64,000 bases of DNA from Thiomicrorhabdus sp033238645 (GCA_033238645.1 BQXR01000007.1:115701-179700), one strand, 5' to 3'. Positions 7,875 through 17,011 are shown, counted from the stretch's first letter. The notes: generated by a model not told the origin, from the letters alone. Numbers and translations are program-made.

Positions 7875-9854
7875 ATGTCTCTTCTATTTTTACGTGATAT
7901 CTCTCTCAGCTTTGGTGCTGCCCCCCTGTTCAATAAGGCCTCTCTTGTCATTGAGCCAAATGAGCGTGTCTGCTTAGTTGGCCGTAATGGTGAAGGTAAG
8001 TCAACGCTACTTAAAGTCATTGAAGGTGAGATTCTGCCTGATGGTGGTACTCGTATCTTGCAAGATGGGGTCACTATCGCCAAACTTCAGCAGGAAGTTC
8101 CACATGATATGACAGGCTCTGTCTTTCACGTTATCGCTTTAGGACTGGGTAATACAGGTCACTTGATTGAGCAGTTCCACGACCTTAGTGTGCAGATGGA
8201 GCAAAACTATACTGAAGAACTTTTAGAGGAATTTACTAAAGTTCAGCACGATATTGAGTCGCAGAATGGTTGGGAGCTACAGCAAAAAGTAGATACCATT
8301 ATCTCTAAGCTAGAATTAGATGCTGATGCTGAATTCTCTGACCTATCTGGTGGAATGAAACGCCGTGTATTATTAGCGAAAGCCTTAGTGCAAGAACCAG
8401 ATATTCTGCTACTAGATGAGCCAACTAACCACTTAGACATCCCCTCTATTCAGTGGCTTGAAGGGTTCTTAAAGAATCTACGCTGTGCTTTAATTTTCAT
8501 TACGCACGATAGAGCATTTTTACAAGCGCTAGCAACACGTATTATCGAGTTAGACCGTGGAGCTCTGGCTAACTGGCAGTGTGACTATCACACCTACCTT
8601 GAGCGTAAAGCAGCTGCTTTAGATGCAGAAGCCAAGCAAAATGCCCTATTCGATAAAAAGCTAGCGCAAGAAGAAGTTTGGATTCGCCAAGGTATTAAGG
8701 CGCGTCGTACCCGTAACGAGGGTCGAGTACGCGCTTTAGAGAAACTGCGTTCAGAGCATTCGGCACGCCGTAATCAACAAGGTAAAGCCAATCTACAACT
8801 TAACCGTTCGGATACCTCTGGTAAACAGGTTGTTGAGTTGGATAATGTCACATTCAACTGGCCGACTAAAGCAATTATGACTGACTTTAGTGCAGTTGTT
8901 ATGCGGGGTGATAAGGTCGGTATTATCGGTGAGAATGGCTGTGGTAAATCAACTCTGATTAGTTTATTACTTGGCAAGCAGCAACCAAACTCTGGTGTAA
9001 TCACCATGGGGACAAACTTACAAATTGCCTATTTCGATCAACACCGAGCGCAGCTTGATGAAGAGAAAACGGTTGCCGACAATTTAATTGATGGGACTGA
9101 TTTTGTAGAGATTAATGGTCAACGTAAACATGTTATCGGTTACTTAGCGGACTTCCTTTTTGCCGCCGACCGTGCCCGCCAGCCAGTTAAAGCTCTATCG
9201 GGTGGTGAGCGTAACCGTCTACTGTTAGCGCGTGTTTTCTCTAAACCATCAAACCTACTGATTCTCGATGAGCCAACTAATGATTTAGATGTCGAAACAC
9301 TCGAGCTATTAGAAGAGCTCGTGATGAACTATAAAGGTACGGTGCTGATCGTAAGTCATGATCGTGCTTTCCTGAACAATATTTGTACTAGCTCTATTGT
9401 CTTTGATGCGCCAGGTGTTGTGAATGAATATATCGGTGGTTACGATGACTGGTTGCGTCAACGCCCAGCAGAGTATGCACAGTTTAGATCTGCCGCAACC
9501 ATAGAGTCTGCTCAAGCGGTTAAAGCAGAGCAAAAACAGGCAGAAAAAGACACCAAAAAAGTCAAAGATGCTGTCTCAAGTAACAAGCCTGAAAAGGCTG
9601 CTAAGCCCAAAAAGCCTGTCGTTAAACTCAGCTATAAAGATCAACGTGAATATGATGCGCTACCAGCACTGATTGAAGCCATCGAGACTGAGCTAGAAGT
9701 GCTATCAGACACCATTAGTGATAGTGAGTTCTACCTAAACCCTGATGATGAAGTGCAAGCGACCCTTAAAAAACTTGAGGACAAAGAGGGCGAACTTGAA
9801 ACGGCCTTTGAGCGTTGGGAGATTCTTGAGTCTCAGGTCATGAGCAATATTTAG
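7875..9854 (+). CDS. uup: ABC-F ATPase Uup
   Basis: Soluble ABC-F protein (659 residues, E. coli Uup 635) with two ATPase cassettes. Walker A is GRNGEGKST at 36-44 and GENGCGKST near 350; the signatures are LSGGMKRR and LSGGERNR. The linker is arginine- and lysine-rich, and the C-terminal region (about 560-659) is a charged linker plus a coiled coil with 'LSYKDQREYDALP', the Uup-type DNA-binding domain. Family roles include ribosome-associated quality control and suppression of transposon excision. It is free-standing, between the spermidine-synthase-like gene and nrdB. A short six-C copy of the dispersed element overlaps the AAPLFN codons at 7921-7934. Confidence 0.93.
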   Translation: MSLLFLRDISLSFGAAPLFNKASLVIEPNERVCLVGRNGEGKSTLLKVIEGEILPDGGTRILQDGVTIAKLQQEVPHDMTGSVFHVIALGLGNTGHLIEQFHDLSVQMEQNYTEELLEEFTKVQHDIESQNGWELQQKVDTIISKLELDADAEFSDLSGGMKRRVLLAKALVQEPDILLLDEPTNHLDIPSIQWLEGFLKNLRCALIFITHDRAFLQALATRIIELDRGALANWQCDYHTYLERKAAALDAEAKQNALFDKKLAQEEVWIRQGIKARRTRNEGRVRALEKLRSEHSARRNQQGKANLQLNRSDTSGKQVVELDNVTFNWPTKAIMTDFSAVVMRGDKVGIIGENGCGKSTLISLLLGKQQPNSGVITMGTNLQIAYFDQHRAQLDEEKTVADNLIDGTDFVEINGQRKHVIGYLADFLFAADRARQPVKALSGGERNRLLLARVFSKPSNLLILDEPTNDLDVETLELLEELVMNYKGTVLIVSHDRAFLNNICTSSIVFDAPGVVNEYIGGYDDWLRQRPAEYAQFRSAATIESAQAVKAEQKQAEKDTKKVKDAVSSNKPEKAAKPKKPVVKLSYKDQREYDALPALIEAIETELEVLSDTISDSEFYLNPDDEVQATLKKLEDKEGELETAFERWEILESQVMSNI

Positions 9855-10015
9855 TCGCTTATTATGGCGCTGCCAAGCAGCAGCGCAACGATCGTAAAAT
9901 AACCGCAAAGCCCCCACAGAAAAACAGGTGATAGATTTTAAAGTCCCTGTGTACTAAAATAGTCCAACTTCGTTACTAATAATTTAGCCACTTTCAACTG
10001 GCTAAGCAATAGGAT

Positions 10016-11158
10016 ATGCCATCAATGAGCAGTCAGAACCAACACAGTTACTCAACCTTTTGTCGTTCAAAAAATAATGCACTGAAAGAGCCTATGTTTT
10101 TTGGTCAAAACGTCAATGTAGCGCGTTATGATCAACAAAAATACCCTATTTTTGAAAAACTGATTGAGAAGCAACTGAGTTTTTTCTGGCGTCCAGAAGA
10201 GGTGGATCTATCTAGCGATCGTAGTGAGTACGCTGAGCTACCTGCCAATGAACAGCATATTTTTATTAGTAACTTAAAATATCAGACGTTATTAGATTCC
10301 GTACAGGGTCGTTCACCTAATGTTGCTCTACTACCACTGGTCTCTATTCCTGAGCTAGAGACGTGGATCGAAACTTGGTCTTTTTCAGAGACCATCCACA
10401 GCCGCTCATATACGCATATCATTCGTAATATCGAAGCAGATCCATCCGTGATATTTGATGATATTGTCACCAATGAAGAGATCACCAAACGTGCTGAAAG
10501 CGTCACCCTGTTCTATGATAAGTTAATCGCTTTAACCAATCACATGTACGCAAATGGTATTGATCTTGCGGCAGATGATGCTTTCCGTAAAAAGATTAAA
10601 ACCGCACTCTATCTTACGATTGTATCGGTGAATGTTTTAGAGGCGATCCGTTTCTATGTCTCATTTGCGTGTAGCTTCTCATTTGCAGAACGCTCGTTAA
10701 TGGAGGGAAATGCTAAAGTTATTAAGCTGATTGCGCGTGATGAAGCCTTACACCTTTCAGGAACGCAAAGTATAATCATGCTGCTTGCTAGCGGTGAAGA
10801 TGATCCAGAGATGGCCGTCATTGCCCGCGAGCAAGAGGAAGCAGTTTACACCATCTTCCGCGAAGCCGCTGAGCAAGAAAAAGAGTGGGCTGAGTACCTA
10901 TTTAAAGATGGTTCTATGATCGGTTTAAATGCAAAAATCCTGCAAGACTATGTTGAGTACATCACTAATGTTCGCCTAAAAGCTATTCATCTTGAGCCTA
11001 TTTTTGAGAAAGCCTCAAACCCACTGCCTTGGATGAACAACTGGCTAGTGAGTGACAACGTTCAAGTTGCACCACAAGAGTCCGAGATCACCTCTTACTT
11101 AGTCGGCCAGGTTGACTCAAAAGTAGAGACAGATGATTTTAGTGATTTCTCTCTATAA
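10016..11158 (+). CDS. nrdB: Ribonucleoside-diphosphate reductase class Ia, beta subunit
   Basis: Radical-generating diiron subunit of ribonucleotide reductase (380 residues, E. coli 376). Iron ligands Asp93, Glu124 and His127 and the radical Tyr131 (SETIHSRSYTH) are in place, as are the later Glu and 'RDEALH' ligands. The C-terminus ends in the acidic DDFSDFSL tail that docks into NrdA. Relative to E. coli there are nine extra N-terminal residues; a second ATG three codons in is an alternative start. It is separated from nrdA by six genes and has its own terminator. No convincing NrdR box was found in the 160 bases upstream. Confidence 0.96.
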   Translation: MPSMSSQNQHSYSTFCRSKNNALKEPMFFGQNVNVARYDQQKYPIFEKLIEKQLSFFWRPEEVDLSSDRSEYAELPANEQHIFISNLKYQTLLDSVQGRSPNVALLPLVSIPELETWIETWSFSETIHSRSYTHIIRNIEADPSVIFDDIVTNEEITKRAESVTLFYDKLIALTNHMYANGIDLAADDAFRKKIKTALYLTIVSVNVLEAIRFYVSFACSFSFAERSLMEGNAKVIKLIARDEALHLSGTQSIIMLLASGEDDPEMAVIAREQEEAVYTIFREAAEQEKEWAEYLFKDGSMIGLNAKILQDYVEYITNVRLKAIHLEPIFEKASNPLPWMNNWLVSDNVQVAPQESEITSYLVGQVDSKVETDDFSDFSL

Positions 11159-11181
11159 AAAGAGCATAGAGAATCCTTTCT

Positions 11182-11220
11182 AAAAGCCCGTGTAAAACTT
11201 AATTTTGCACGGGTTTTTTT
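11182..11220 (+). terminator. Terminator after nrdB
   Basis: CCCGTGTAAAA / TTTTGCACGGG stem with a 4-5 base loop and a run of seven T. Strong rho-independent terminator. Confidence 0.9.
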
Positions 11221-11300
11221 ATGGGTATTCAGTTGCCCTTAAATTGAAGGGTATATTAAGCATTCCTCCCTGTTATAGCGCTCCTTAAGGGTACAAAGTT

Positions 11301-11642
11301 TCAATAGATTTCACCCGTTAGTGTATTTAAATAGATCTTAGTCGCTCTTAATCCACCACAGTGCATAAAGTAAATAGGCTTACTTTTATAATTAGTAGAC
11401 TTATACCAACCACCAGACTCCTCAAGCTCTACCCAAGAACAACGCCCCTCCTGAAGCAGTGTTTGACTACTAGAGATAAAAATAGCTCTATACTCAACAA
11501 AGTCATCAGACTGAGAAATAGCCAACTCAACTTGCTGGTCAGAAACAGGCGCTACCATTTTTTTATTATAAGAAGCACTCACCATCAGAACAAAATAACC
11601 CAGCAGAATTACACCAAACATAATCCCAATTTTCTTTAACAT
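11301..11642 (-). CDS. Small hypothetical membrane-anchored protein
   Basis: 113 residues of unrecognised family. A single hydrophobic segment lies at about 5-24 (IGIMFGVILLGYFVLMVSA), then a soluble domain of about 85 residues. This holds two cysteines (in 'GRCSW' and 'FMHCGG') and several aromatic residues, and would be periplasmic if the segment is an uncleaved anchor. It sits alone after the DUF3379 gene on the same strand, with an 80-base gap. Codon use resembles its neighbours. No function is inferred. Confidence 0.6.
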   Translation of the reverse strand: MLKKIGIMFGVILLGYFVLMVSASYNKKMVAPVSDQQVELAISQSDDFVEYRAIFISSSQTLLQEGRCSWVELEESGGWYKSTNYKSKPIYFMHCGGLRATKIYLNTLTGEIY

Positions 11643-11726
11643 TCCACTACCCTAGTTTAAAAAAAACATTCCCACGCACAGCAGAGAAGCAAATCGCTAC
11701 CAATGTGTAACCTTATATCTGTAATA

Positions 11727-12557
11727 TCAAACAAACTTAATTGCCTTAAAGAATCGCATATGCGCTAAAGCCACTTGCTCTAGGTTGTTAGCCACAACCG
11801 CCACCACCCCGCCTTTAACGGGCAACAACTCTCCCTGATATCCACGGGTCTCAAACGCCTCAATGGCAGCTATGTGCTGACCTGGCATGATAATCACTGT
11901 GACAGGTTCACCATTTTGCTGCATAACAATATGTAACCCCTTCTGACCATTCACGACACACTCACCCGCATAACTTATGTTGCTCATCGGTTGCTCGATA
12001 GAGGCACCGACAGCGGCAAACAAATTCTGCAACTCTTGCTCACTGCTTGGGGGTTTAAAGGTCGTCATTAACTCAGGATCATGTTTCATGTGATCAACAA
12101 TATGCGCCACATAATCAGTGGCATTTACTGACGCTAAACTCGCAGGGGCTTGCCATAAATTGAATAAGACGGTCACAACCAGAAAACTGGCTGCAATACC
12201 GCCTAATCCCCACCAAGGTAATACTTTAGGCTCTAAAGGAATAACCGTTGCTTTACCTGATGATAGCCCTGTTTGTTGCCCTACTAGCGTAGCTTGTTCA
12301 ATGGCATCATCATGACTATTCGCCTTCGACTCTTCATCTGATTCACAACTCACAAGATAGGACTGCTTCATTAAAATACGGGCTTCTAAGCTTTCTGGAA
12401 TCTCAACATCAAAGGCTTGCTCTAACTGCTGATTAAACTCACGGGATTTTTTAACCATCTTCTTTAACTCGGGGTGTTTCTGTATATAGGCCTGCATCGC
12501 TTCATCTAACTCAAAAGGGTTAATCTGGATCTGTTTTTGGAACTGTAAATCGTTCAT
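11727..12557 (-). CDS. DUF3379 protein, putative anti-sigma factor
   Basis: 277 residues from the ATG at 12557, which has a strong GGAGGT site and begins one base after the sigma-factor stop. The N-terminal 70 residues are helical and charged (MNDLQFQKQIQINPFELDEA...), a membrane segment WWGLGGIAASFLVVTVLFNL follows near 150-170, and the C-terminal part is periplasmic. DUF3379 proteins are encoded next to ECF sigma factors and are thought to be their anti-sigma partners; the coupled gene pair and the topology fit that. Direct evidence of binding is lacking. A longer frame to 12608 exists but has no better start. Confidence 0.8.
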   Translation of the reverse strand: MNDLQFQKQIQINPFELDEAMQAYIQKHPELKKMVKKSREFNQQLEQAFDVEIPESLEARILMKQSYLVSCESDEESKANSHDDAIEQATLVGQQTGLSSGKATVIPLEPKVLPWWGLGGIAASFLVVTVLFNLWQAPASLASVNATDYVAHIVDHMKHDPELMTTFKPPSSEQELQNLFAAVGASIEQPMSNISYAGECVVNGQKGLHIVMQQNGEPVTVIIMPGQHIAAIEAFETRGYQGELLPVKGGVVAVVANNLEQVALAHMRFFKAIKFV

Positions 12558-12558
12558 T

Positions 12559-13104
12559 TTAACGACCTCCCTTGTTAGCGGTATTCGCCAGATTACTTTT
12601 ACGATCACCCTTTAACATCATCTGTTTTAACTGCTGACGTCCACGAAACAGTCGGGTATTTACCGTGGCAAGTTTAAGGTCTAACTGCGCACCAATCTCT
12701 TCGCCAGTGTAGCCCCACATAATTTGTAAAATCATCGGCTCTTTATACTCAATGGGCAACTGCATAATAAATTGCTGGAGTTGCTGTTTTTCTAGCTGTG
12801 GCAGCGGTTCACTATGGTGATCTTCTGCGACATGATCCTCTTCTATCTCTAAAAGTAGTGGTTGATATTTCTCGTACATGCGGGCATTTTCACGACGTAA
12901 AATGGTGATTAGCCATGACTTAGCGACCTTCTCATCTTTGAGCTGGTCGATGGCTTTCCAAGCGCGCATAAAGGTCTCTTGCACAAGGTCTTCCGCCACA
13001 GTAGGTTGTTTACATAACCAGTAGGCGTACCGATATAGATCCTTGCTATAGGCAGAGACTAGCTTTTCAAAAAAGTCCTGTTTATTGTGCATGACACCAC
13101 TCAT
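12559..13104 (-). CDS. ECF RNA polymerase sigma factor
   Basis: Extracytoplasmic-function sigma factor of 181 residues. Region 2 is 'LYRYAYWLCKQPTVAEDLVQETFMRAWKAIDQL' (about 23-55) and region 4 'LPIEYKEPMILQIMWGYTGEEIGAQLDLKLATVNTRLFRGRQQL' (about 115-158), without extra domains. It is cotranscribed with the DUF3379 gene one base downstream. It lies 150 bases after the end of the bufABC-yihY-hmuUV run on the same strand. ECF sigma factors are known regulators of bufferin-type operons in other proteobacteria, so control of the neighbouring buf genes is a reasonable inference. Confidence 0.9.
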   Translation of the reverse strand: MSGVMHNKQDFFEKLVSAYSKDLYRYAYWLCKQPTVAEDLVQETFMRAWKAIDQLKDEKVAKSWLITILRRENARMYEKYQPLLLEIEEDHVAEDHHSEPLPQLEKQQLQQFIMQLPIEYKEPMILQIMWGYTGEEIGAQLDLKLATVNTRLFRGRQQLKQMMLKGDRKSNLANTANKGGR

Positions 13105-13258
13105 AATTATTCATAGTTGAACCTCTAATCTCTGTAAAAAAATAGGCAGCGTGGCTTAAAAAGTGGGGGCTAACTTGATAAATACTATTAAGCTCTTGAT
13201 CAAAATCTCGCAAGAGCCTATGGAAAATAACGCGCTTAATCATAAGACCTGAATAGGG

Positions 13259-14143
13259 CTAAAAACTTTCAAGCAGGGGGGTAATTATGGGCAGTTTGTT
13301 TTGTGGATCGATCTCGACACGTACAGTCATCTCCATCGCTTCTTGTAACGTCGCTTGTGTGAGAGTGCTGGTGACTTCGCCATCGGCAAACACTTGACCC
13401 TCTTTAAGAATCAAACAGCGGTCGGCTAATTGAGCAGCAAAAGAGATATCGTGCAGCACCATAATAATACCCAAGCCGCGCTTTGCCCACTGCTTAAAGT
13501 AGCGGCCTAAACGCTGTTGGTGTTTTATATCCAAGCCCGCTGTCCACTCATCCAAAAACAGCCATTGACCGTTAAAAATAGGCTCAATTTTTAGTTGCTG
13601 CAGATTTTGAACAGGGGGGGTAGCATTAGGAGTAGACTCTTTTTCTCCCTGCTGCTCTGGCCAAATTTGTGCCAGTACTCGTGCTAACTGCGCCCGCTTC
13701 TGTTCACCACCCGAGAGGGTTAAGTAATCTCTATGGCGCAGGTGTGTCATATCACAAACATGAAGCACGGCCTCTACAACCAATTTTGCCTGCACACTGG
13801 CTCGCTGCTGAACGGCTTCACCCAACTCAACTAACTCTTGAACGGTAAAAGAGAAAGCCAGTTCATTAGATTGTGATAGCACCGCTCTTTGCAGAGCCAA
13901 GTCTACATAAGATATAGACTCCAAAGGCTGACCGTTCCAGATAATGCTGCCTTCCGTTGGCAGCAGCTCGTGGCTTAAACAGTTTAATAGCGTAGATTTA
14001 CCTGCTCCGTTCTGTCCTAAGATAACGTGAACCTGCCTTGTCTCAAACTCGCAGTCAACCTGCTTAAGTAGCTCACTGCCATCAATGCTGTAGCTCAGAC
14101 CCTCTACCTGAATTTTGGCAGGGTTAGTTTGCGATGCTGACAT
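13259..14143 (-). CDS. hmuV: Heme-type ABC transporter ATP-binding protein HmuV
   Basis: ATPase of a FecCD-type importer, 294 residues from the ATG at 14143 (AGGGGA site, one base after the hmuU stop). Walker A is GQNGAGKST (43-51), the signature LSGGEQ (144-149) and Walker B WLFLDE (195-200), with HDIS near 245. The segment between signature and Walker B (about 163-194) is some 25 residues longer than in typical HmuV and holds a copy of the dispersed G-tract element, read as TPPVQN. A second copy encodes the C-terminus (TPLLESF). The D-loop is unusual (DEWTAGLD, normally DEPTSALD). No substrate-binding protein is encoded in the window. Confidence 0.85.
   Translation of the reverse strand: MSASQTNPAKIQVEGLSYSIDGSELLKQVDCEFETRQVHVILGQNGAGKSTLLNCLSHELLPTEGSIIWNGQPLESISYVDLALQRAVLSQSNELAFSFTVQELVELGEAVQQRASVQAKLVVEAVLHVCDMTHLRHRDYLTLSGGEQKRAQLARVLAQIWPEQQGEKESTPNATPPVQNLQQLKIEPIFNGQWLFLDEWTAGLDIKHQQRLGRYFKQWAKRGLGIIMVLHDISFAAQLADRCLILKEGQVFADGEVTSTLTQATLQEAMEMTVRVEIDPQNKLPIITPLLESF
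13271..13284 (+). repeat. Dispersed G-tract element in the hmuV 3' end
   Basis: CAAGCAG plus G7 and TAA, inside the last codons of hmuV (minus-strand reading ITPLLE). Confidence 0.65.
13606..13623 (+). repeat. Dispersed G-tract element inside hmuV
   Basis: TTTTGAACAG plus G7 and TAG. It encodes TPPVQN on the minus strand within the non-conserved insertion of HmuV. Confidence 0.7.
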
Positions 14144-14144
14144 A

Positions 14145-15182
14145 CTACAATCCCCTGCCTTGTACTTTAGAGCGATTACCCATTCTGCGATTCCGCTTCC
14201 CAAGCAATAACATCAAAAAGAACGGCCCGCCAAGCAGCGCCATTAATAGACCGATCGGCAGCTCAGCAGGAAATATCAATTGGCGGGCTAGCAGATCAGC
14301 CAACACTAACAGCACCGCGCCACCTATCGCACTTAAAGGCAGTACCAAACGGTGATCGGCGCCGATCCATAAACGAATAATGTGTGGCACCACTAGGCCA
14401 ACAAAGCCAATCACACCCACCACAGAAACTGATGCACCAACAATCAATGCACTAAAGCCCATCACTTGCCACTTGAACCATTTAGGATCGTATCCCATCT
14501 GCATGCAGGTTTTTTCGCCCAGTAGAAAAGCGTTCATCGGGTTGACTAAACGCCATAGGGCAATCGTGGCGAGAGAGACCAAACCAGTCACCATCCAAAC
14601 AGTAGGCCACGAGAGATTAGCCATGGAGCCCATCATCCAAAAAAGGGCTGAGCGCAATTGGCTATCGTCTGAGAAGGTAATAAGGAGCTGAGTCATTGCA
14701 CCTGCAATGGCATTAAAAGCGACGCCCGCAAGTAGCATCAGTGCAACATCAGTATGGCCGTGTCGGGTGGAAATTGAGTATAGCAGTACGGTACTGACAC
14801 TGGCGGCGACACTGGCGGCTGCGCTGATCTGCCAAACCGAGACTTCTTGCCAAAGTGTACCACCCAGAACGATCACAAAGACAGCACCAAAGGCTGCACT
14901 ACTAGAGACACCAATCAGTCCAGGTTCTGCGAGGGGATTTCTAAACAGTGCTTGTAGTGCAACACCTGATATAGCCAGACCAGCGCCAATCACGGCGGCC
15001 ATCATCAAGCGTGGTAGACGAATCTCCCACAGCACCATAGATTGTTGTGCGCTTAGCTCTGTAATTAGGTCAGACAACGACAGTGTGAAACCACCAATCA
15101 GGAGACTGGCAAACAAGCCTAACATTAAAAGAGTACTTAATAGCGTAAATGGCCATAATCCTCTGGCAAGCAGAGACCTCAT
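14145..15182 (-). CDS. hmuU: FecCD-type ABC transporter permease HmuU
   Basis: Inner-membrane permease of 345 residues with about ten hydrophobic segments. The FecCD signature 'ALFRNPLAEPGLIGVSSSAAFGAV' lies near 84-107 and the C-terminal coupling region is 'VPHIIRLWIGADHRLVLP'. The FRNPLAEPG-GVSS wording is typical of heme permeases (HmuU), but B12 or siderophore import cannot be excluded by sequence alone. It overlaps the yihY stop by four bases (ATGA) and is followed one base later by hmuV, so yihY-hmuU-hmuV are translationally coupled. The heme-binding HmuT and a TonB receptor are absent from the window. Confidence 0.87.
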   Translation of the reverse strand: MRSLLARGLWPFTLLSTLLMLGLFASLLIGGFTLSLSDLITELSAQQSMVLWEIRLPRLMMAAVIGAGLAISGVALQALFRNPLAEPGLIGVSSSAAFGAVFVIVLGGTLWQEVSVWQISAAASVAASVSTVLLYSISTRHGHTDVALMLLAGVAFNAIAGAMTQLLITFSDDSQLRSALFWMMGSMANLSWPTVWMVTGLVSLATIALWRLVNPMNAFLLGEKTCMQMGYDPKWFKWQVMGFSALIVGASVSVVGVIGFVGLVVPHIIRLWIGADHRLVLPLSAIGGAVLLVLADLLARQLIFPAELPIGLLMALLGGPFFLMLLLGKRNRRMGNRSKVQGRGL

Positions 15183-16111
15183 TCTGTCTTACCCTCTGCT
15201 GTCACTTCTGCTTTATCTTCTGCCAATAGCAGAGAGTTGTCTGATGCAGTTAGGCTCTCGGGTTTAAAGACTTTAACCAGCGAGGCAACAAATGCACCAT
15301 TCCAAATAACAATCAACCAGATTAAATAGAGCCAAAGTAGAAACAGCGGAATGGCAGCAAAGGCACCATAAATCAGATCGTAGGTAGGAAACAATTTTAC
15401 ATAAATGGTAAAACCATACTTAAGTAGTTCAAGTTGTAAGGTTGCAAATAACCCCGCTAAAAAGGCAATATTGGCGGGTACAAATGCGACTGGGACAAAC
15501 TTAAATAGAAAGGTAAAACCCAGCCAACTTAATAAGATCGGTAGCAGGCCAATACCAAAGGTAAGTTGGCTAATCCACGGCGTGGTTTCCGCCAATAGGG
15601 GTTGTGCCAAAATATAGGAACTAGTAACAAGACTTAACCCCAAAAGCAGTGGGCCAAGCAGGCTTACGCCTAAGTAGTGTAATAAGCTCACCCACCACTT
15701 ACGGTTTAAGCGCTCTGACCACATTGCATTGAGTTTTTCATCGACCTTCCACAGCAATAACAGCGTGGTTAGGAACATGACAATCAGACCTGGGGTTGTT
15801 AGATGCACGGCTTGCTGAGAAAACTTAAAAAGATAGCCCTCTATCATTGGCTGAGAGCTTGGAATCAGGTTGTGCACCACCTGCTCCATAACGAGAGATT
15901 CAAAGTCGGCAAAATAGGTGGATACTGAGAAGAGGCTCAACATAACCGCAAGCATGGGTACTATGCCAATCAAAGAGGTGTAGGCGAGAATGGCAACAGC
16001 ATCACTACCCTGCCGATCTTGAAAACGCTGAGCGACAGACAGCCAAAAGCGCCACTTGCCTAGCACAGCTAATACATTTTTAGTTTTGGATGATAAACGC
16101 GTTGTTTGCAT
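15179..16111 (-). CDS. yihY: YihY/BrkB-family inner-membrane protein
   Basis: Membrane protein of about 310 residues from the ATG at 16111 (a TTG at 16180 would add 23). The family signature 'LAYTSLIGIVPMLAVMLSLFS' lies near residues 43-63, then five more hydrophobic segments and an acidic cytoplasmic tail (LLAEDKAEVTAEGKTE). YihY proteins (UPF0761) were once annotated as ribonuclease BN; their real function is not established. It lies between bufC and hmuU and overlaps hmuU by four bases, which ties it to the heme permease genes. The start is uncertain because neither candidate has a good ribosome site. Confidence 0.85.
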   Translation of the reverse strand: MQTTRLSSKTKNVLAVLGKWRFWLSVAQRFQDRQGSDAVAILAYTSLIGIVPMLAVMLSLFSVSTYFADFESLVMEQVVHNLIPSSQPMIEGYLFKFSQQAVHLTTPGLIVMFLTTLLLLWKVDEKLNAMWSERLNRKWWVSLLHYLGVSLLGPLLLGLSLVTSSYILAQPLLAETTPWISQLTFGIGLLPILLSWLGFTFLFKFVPVAFVPANIAFLAGLFATLQLELLKYGFTIYVKLFPTYDLIYGAFAAIPLFLLWLYLIWLIVIWNGAFVASLVKVFKPESLTASDNSLLLAEDKAEVTAEGKTE

Positions 16112-16189
16112 TTTGTTATAGGCTTTAATGGGCTTAAATCGTACGATATGCCTATCATAACGCAATACACGTTCTGTCAAATGAGGAAT

Positions 16190-17011
16190 CTAAACAGCAG
16201 GCTGTAAAATATTTAGATCGAGCAAGTCTTGAATAACATCTTCTAATAACTCAGGGGTTAATTGATAAGCGTCGGCAACATATTCAAAAGCACTTCGTGC
16301 AGATTCTGACGCATCCAAAATAGTTAACCACTGATACAACAGAGGCGTGATCTCCATAAAATCAATCATTTCATAGCTCCCCCCCCCCTGCTCAGTCTGC
16401 TCAGTCTGCTCACTCAGGTGACGATAGACCAATAGGGTAGTGACATCATTAGGCTTTTCAGTCGGTTGAAAATCTTTTGATAATAGCTGAACAGGCCACT
16501 CGTAAGCCAGAGGCCAAGCCAGAGGAGAGAGCTGATATTTTAGATCCAAATTAATGACGTGACTCTCGCCTTGATCAACGGTGCTGTCAGGCGTAAAACC
16601 GGCCTCTGTAGAGACACTCAATGCCAACTCTACCCACTCATAGTGCGCCAGCTCTAATAAGAAAGGCGGATCACTCTCAAGTGGTTCGAATTCATCCTGA
16701 AGAAAAGACAAAAACTCCTCACCTAACTCATGAAATAACGGTGTCGTTGAATTATGTTTAATCATATATTCACGCAGAATCTGCAACCAACGATCTGAAC
16801 CCAAAATATCAAGACAGATGGGAAACATCTTGCTCATAAAACTTTCAATATTATTAAAAAACAGGGATTGATAAGCGAGTAAACGACGAGACTCTATCGG
16901 CGCTTCCCTCTCTGGAGAGTAGACGGTGTTTTCAGGATTACGGATATGACCTGCAAACTGTTGTTGTAGCTGCTGAAAATAAGGTAAATCATGCGTTGAA
17001 TTAGCTGACAT
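16190..17011 (-). CDS. bufC: BufC: DUF2063 domain partner of the MNIO enzyme
   Basis: 273 residues. The N-terminal half (about 1-110) is the DUF2063 domain, with 'RRLLAYQSLFFNNIESFMSKMFPICLDILG' and 'FLSFLQ', as in proteins that accompany DUF692/MNIO enzymes; the C-terminal half is variable. In bufferin-type systems the partner binds the precursor leader and presents its cysteines to the enzyme. The start overlaps bufB by 11 bases and has an AGGAGGG site. At about residues 203-211 the sequence TEQTEQTEQGGG is written by a run of ten G (16379-16388) plus a 9-bp repeat, part of the dispersed element. Loss or gain of one G would truncate the C-terminal part. Confidence 0.87.
   Translation of the reverse strand: MSANSTHDLPYFQQLQQQFAGHIRNPENTVYSPEREAPIESRRLLAYQSLFFNNIESFMSKMFPICLDILGSDRWLQILREYMIKHNSTTPLFHELGEEFLSFLQDEFEPLESDPPFLLELAHYEWVELALSVSTEAGFTPDSTVDQGESHVINLDLKYQLSPLAWPLAYEWPVQLLSKDFQPTEKPNDVTTLLVYRHLSEQTEQTEQGGGSYEMIDFMEITPLLYQWLTILDASESARSAFEYVADAYQLTPELLEDVIQDLLDLNILQPAV
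16379..16411 (-). repeat. Dispersed element with G10 run and 9-bp repeats inside bufC
   Basis: Minus-strand reading GAGCAG with a G10 run. The TGAGCAGAC unit upstream is repeated about three times (plus strand TGCTCAGTC, TGCTCAGTC, TGCTCA), encoding EQTEQTEQGGG. The repeat unit contains the GAGCA core of the element itself. Confidence 0.75.

Noticed and set aside
9855..10015. NrdR boxes upstream of nrdB
   Set aside because: Only poor matches such as around 9945-9965; no phased pair.
14707..15267. Plus-strand 186-codon open frame opposite hmuU
   Set aside because: No ribosome site, Ser/Ala-rich shadow composition, and fully covered by the conserved permease.
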